NCBI RefSeq assembly: GCF_001577305.1
Contig: NZ_CP014518.1
Location: forward strand, 1,550,001-1,614,000
DNA: 64,000 nt
Direction: 5' to 3'
Origin: Sinomonas atrocyanea
Lineage (GTDB): Bacteria > Actinomycetota > Actinomycetes > Actinomycetales > Micrococcaceae
The notes beneath the pieces were generated by a model. That model made no database searches, had not been told where the DNA came from, and saw only the letters and a list, made by a program, of their open reading frames with translations. Below are positions 62,933 through 64,000 of the stretch, piece after piece. Every line of letters starts with the position of its first letter. The stretch's first letter is position 1. Both the position numbers and the translations under genes were made by a program.

Positions 62933-64000
62933 CCACGGTCTGCACGAGCTGGGGATCCGGAAGCGCCCCGCGCAGCCGGTTGACCGCCATGTCCAGGGCG
63001 TGGTTGGAGGCGGACGGGGAGACGAGCCGGGCGAGGGTCTCGCGCGGCACTACCGCGCCTCCGGCATCGAGCAGCGTCCGGAAGAGGAGCATCGCCGCCG
63101 GGGCGAGGAACAGCTCCGATCCGGCGACGGTGACGGCCCGGCCCCGCAGCGCGACGGTCCCCGCCGCGGTCTCGACGCTGCGCACTGCGCGCCGTTCGAG
63201 GTTGTCCGTGACGAGCTTGACCAGCGCCCCCATGCGGTACCGCTCCGGGATCCAGGGGCTGAGGCCGGCGGCCTCGAGCGGCGCGGCCGTGACGGGGCCG
63301 ACGGCGGCGGTCGCCACCCGCCGGCGCAGCGACCCGATGAGCTCGCGGTAGACGCCGAGCTCGTGGGCGGTGCTGAACAGGGCATCCACGGCCGGGGCGC
63401 TCGTGAAGGTCAGGACGTCGAGGGCACCCTCGCACACGGCGGTGATGAGCGCCTCCGTCCGGTCGTCGCCCTCGGGACGCACCCAGCGGTAGGGCGTGAC
63501 GGTGACGAGTTCCGCCCCGGCCTCGCGGAGCCGGTCGAGCTGGCCCCGGTCGGTGTAGCCGTGCAGCTGGACGGCAACGCGCCGCCCGTCGAGCCGGCCG
63601 CCCGCGTCGCGCAGCACAAGGTCCACGAGCGTGGAGGTGGTCTCGTCGTTGGCGATGCCGACGTCGGCCAGCCCGGCCGCGCGGACCGCGCCGCGGGCCT
63701 TGGGGCCGCGGACGTAGAGCGAGGCGCCGGAGAGGGAGTCCTGCAGCGCGTCTCCCAGCCCCGCGGCGTCGGCCACCTCGAGCCAGCGCCGCATGCCGTA
63801 GGCCGTGGTGATGACTGCCAGGTCGGGCTGCGCGGCGATGGTGCGGCGGGTGTCCTCGAGCAGTCCCTGGTCCTGGTCGACCGGCGCGATCGTAAGCACC
63901 GGGGCGTGCAGGACCTCGGCGCCGCGCCGCTCGAGCGCCTCGATCAGGTCCTGGGAGCGGCGGTGCGAGGTGACGCCCACCCGGAAGCCCCGGAGGAGCC
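62895..64000 (-). CDS. hemD: Uroporphyrinogen-III synthase fused to winged-helix DNA-binding domain, 5' truncated
   Basis: The frame is open to the window edge. The N-terminal ~250 residues form a HemD domain (VGVTSHRRSQDLIEALERRGAEVLHAP; TFTSAPAVDALFS; VATAAVGPVTAAPLEAAGL), which cyclises hydroxymethylbilane to uroporphyrinogen III for heme and siroheme. The last ~90 residues (VALRGRAVTVAGSELFLAPA, VNRLRGALPDPQLVQTVVKRGYRL) are an OmpR-type winged helix. This fusion occurs in actinobacteria, often beside nitrate/nitrite assimilation genes. A GTG at 63980 could be an internal start, but sequence upstream still fits the HemD fold, so the gene likely begins outside the window. Confidence 0.9.
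   Translation of the reverse strand, partial: LLRGFRVGVTSHRRSQDLIEALERRGAEVLHAPVLTIAPVDQDQGLLEDTRRTIAAQPDLAVITTAYGMRRWLEVADAAGLGDALQDSLSGASLYVRGPKARGAVRAAGLADVGIANDETTSTLVDLVLRDAGGRLDGRRVAVQLHGYTDRGQLDRLREAGAELVTVTPYRWVRPEGDDRTEALITAVCEGALDVLTFTSAPAVDALFSTAHELGVYRELIGSLRRRVATAAVGPVTAAPLEAAGLSPWIPERYRMGALVKLVTDNLERRAVRSVETAAGTVALRGRAVTVAGSELFLAPAAMLLFRTLLDAGGAVVPRETLARLVSPSASNHALDMAVNRLRGALPDPQLVQTVVKRGYRLRVASG

Overview
This window is high-GC chromosomal DNA from an actinobacterium, most likely the Arthrobacter/Sinomonas/Pseudarthrobacter branch of the Micrococcaceae. Supporting signs are the glmU-prs-rplY-pth housekeeping order, a SCO4848-family membrane protein, DUF2505 and VanZ genes beside mfd, frequent GTG starts, strong GGAGG-type ribosome sites, and a HemD fused to a winged-helix domain. 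No rRNA, tRNA, CRISPR array, phage gene or canonical transposase was seen.

Layout. (1) 1-3095: end of glmU, then prs, rplY and pth, all on the plus strand. (2) 3209-16474: four LuxR-type STAND ATPase regulators (907, 912, 905 and 909 aa) in two head-to-tail pairs, with sufS-sufU between the pairs. The first member of each pair has an eroded Walker B motif and the second an intact one, so the block looks like a duplicated two-gene module. (3) 16823-34669: a 15-gene, tightly overlapping plus-strand operon for an exopolysaccharide: phosphoglycosyltransferase, acetamido/amino-sugar genes, flippase, four glycosyltransferases, two Wzz-like proteins without a kinase, a polymerase/ligase, and a secreted protein. 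(4) 35060-43094: a convergent minus-strand operon with a WlbB/WbpD-like N-acetyltransferase, a three-domain glycosyltransferase fusion, and a 1,576-residue secreted DUF4082/Ig-like protein. (5) 43316-52229: nhaA, small membrane proteins, DUF2505, VanZ, mfd, a DUF559-type nuclease gene enclosed by long inverted repeats, and deoC. (6) 52471-62652: a LacI regulator and a sugar operon (ABC transporter, two Gfo/Idh dehydrogenases, two TIM-barrel isomerase-like enzymes, one ABM monooxygenase-like protein). One dehydrogenase closely resembles levoglucosan dehydrogenase, so this is probably a levoglucosan (1,6-anhydroglucose) catabolic operon. (7) 62675-64000: a small orphan gene and hemD, which runs off the window.

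How parts may work together. A short motif built from CAAGTAGT and GAGTAC half-sites occurs upstream of sufS (between the two regulator pairs), upstream of the large polysaccharide operon, and upstream of the convergent polysaccharide operon. This suggests one regulon, possibly controlled by the neighbouring LuxR-type proteins. The LacI regulator is flanked downstream by two perfect palindromes that overlap a TTGACA element in front of the sugar operon, which points to classical repression. The most unusual items are the paired regulators, the shared motif, and the nuclease gene framed by 44-bp inverted repeats with a 32-bp internal period.
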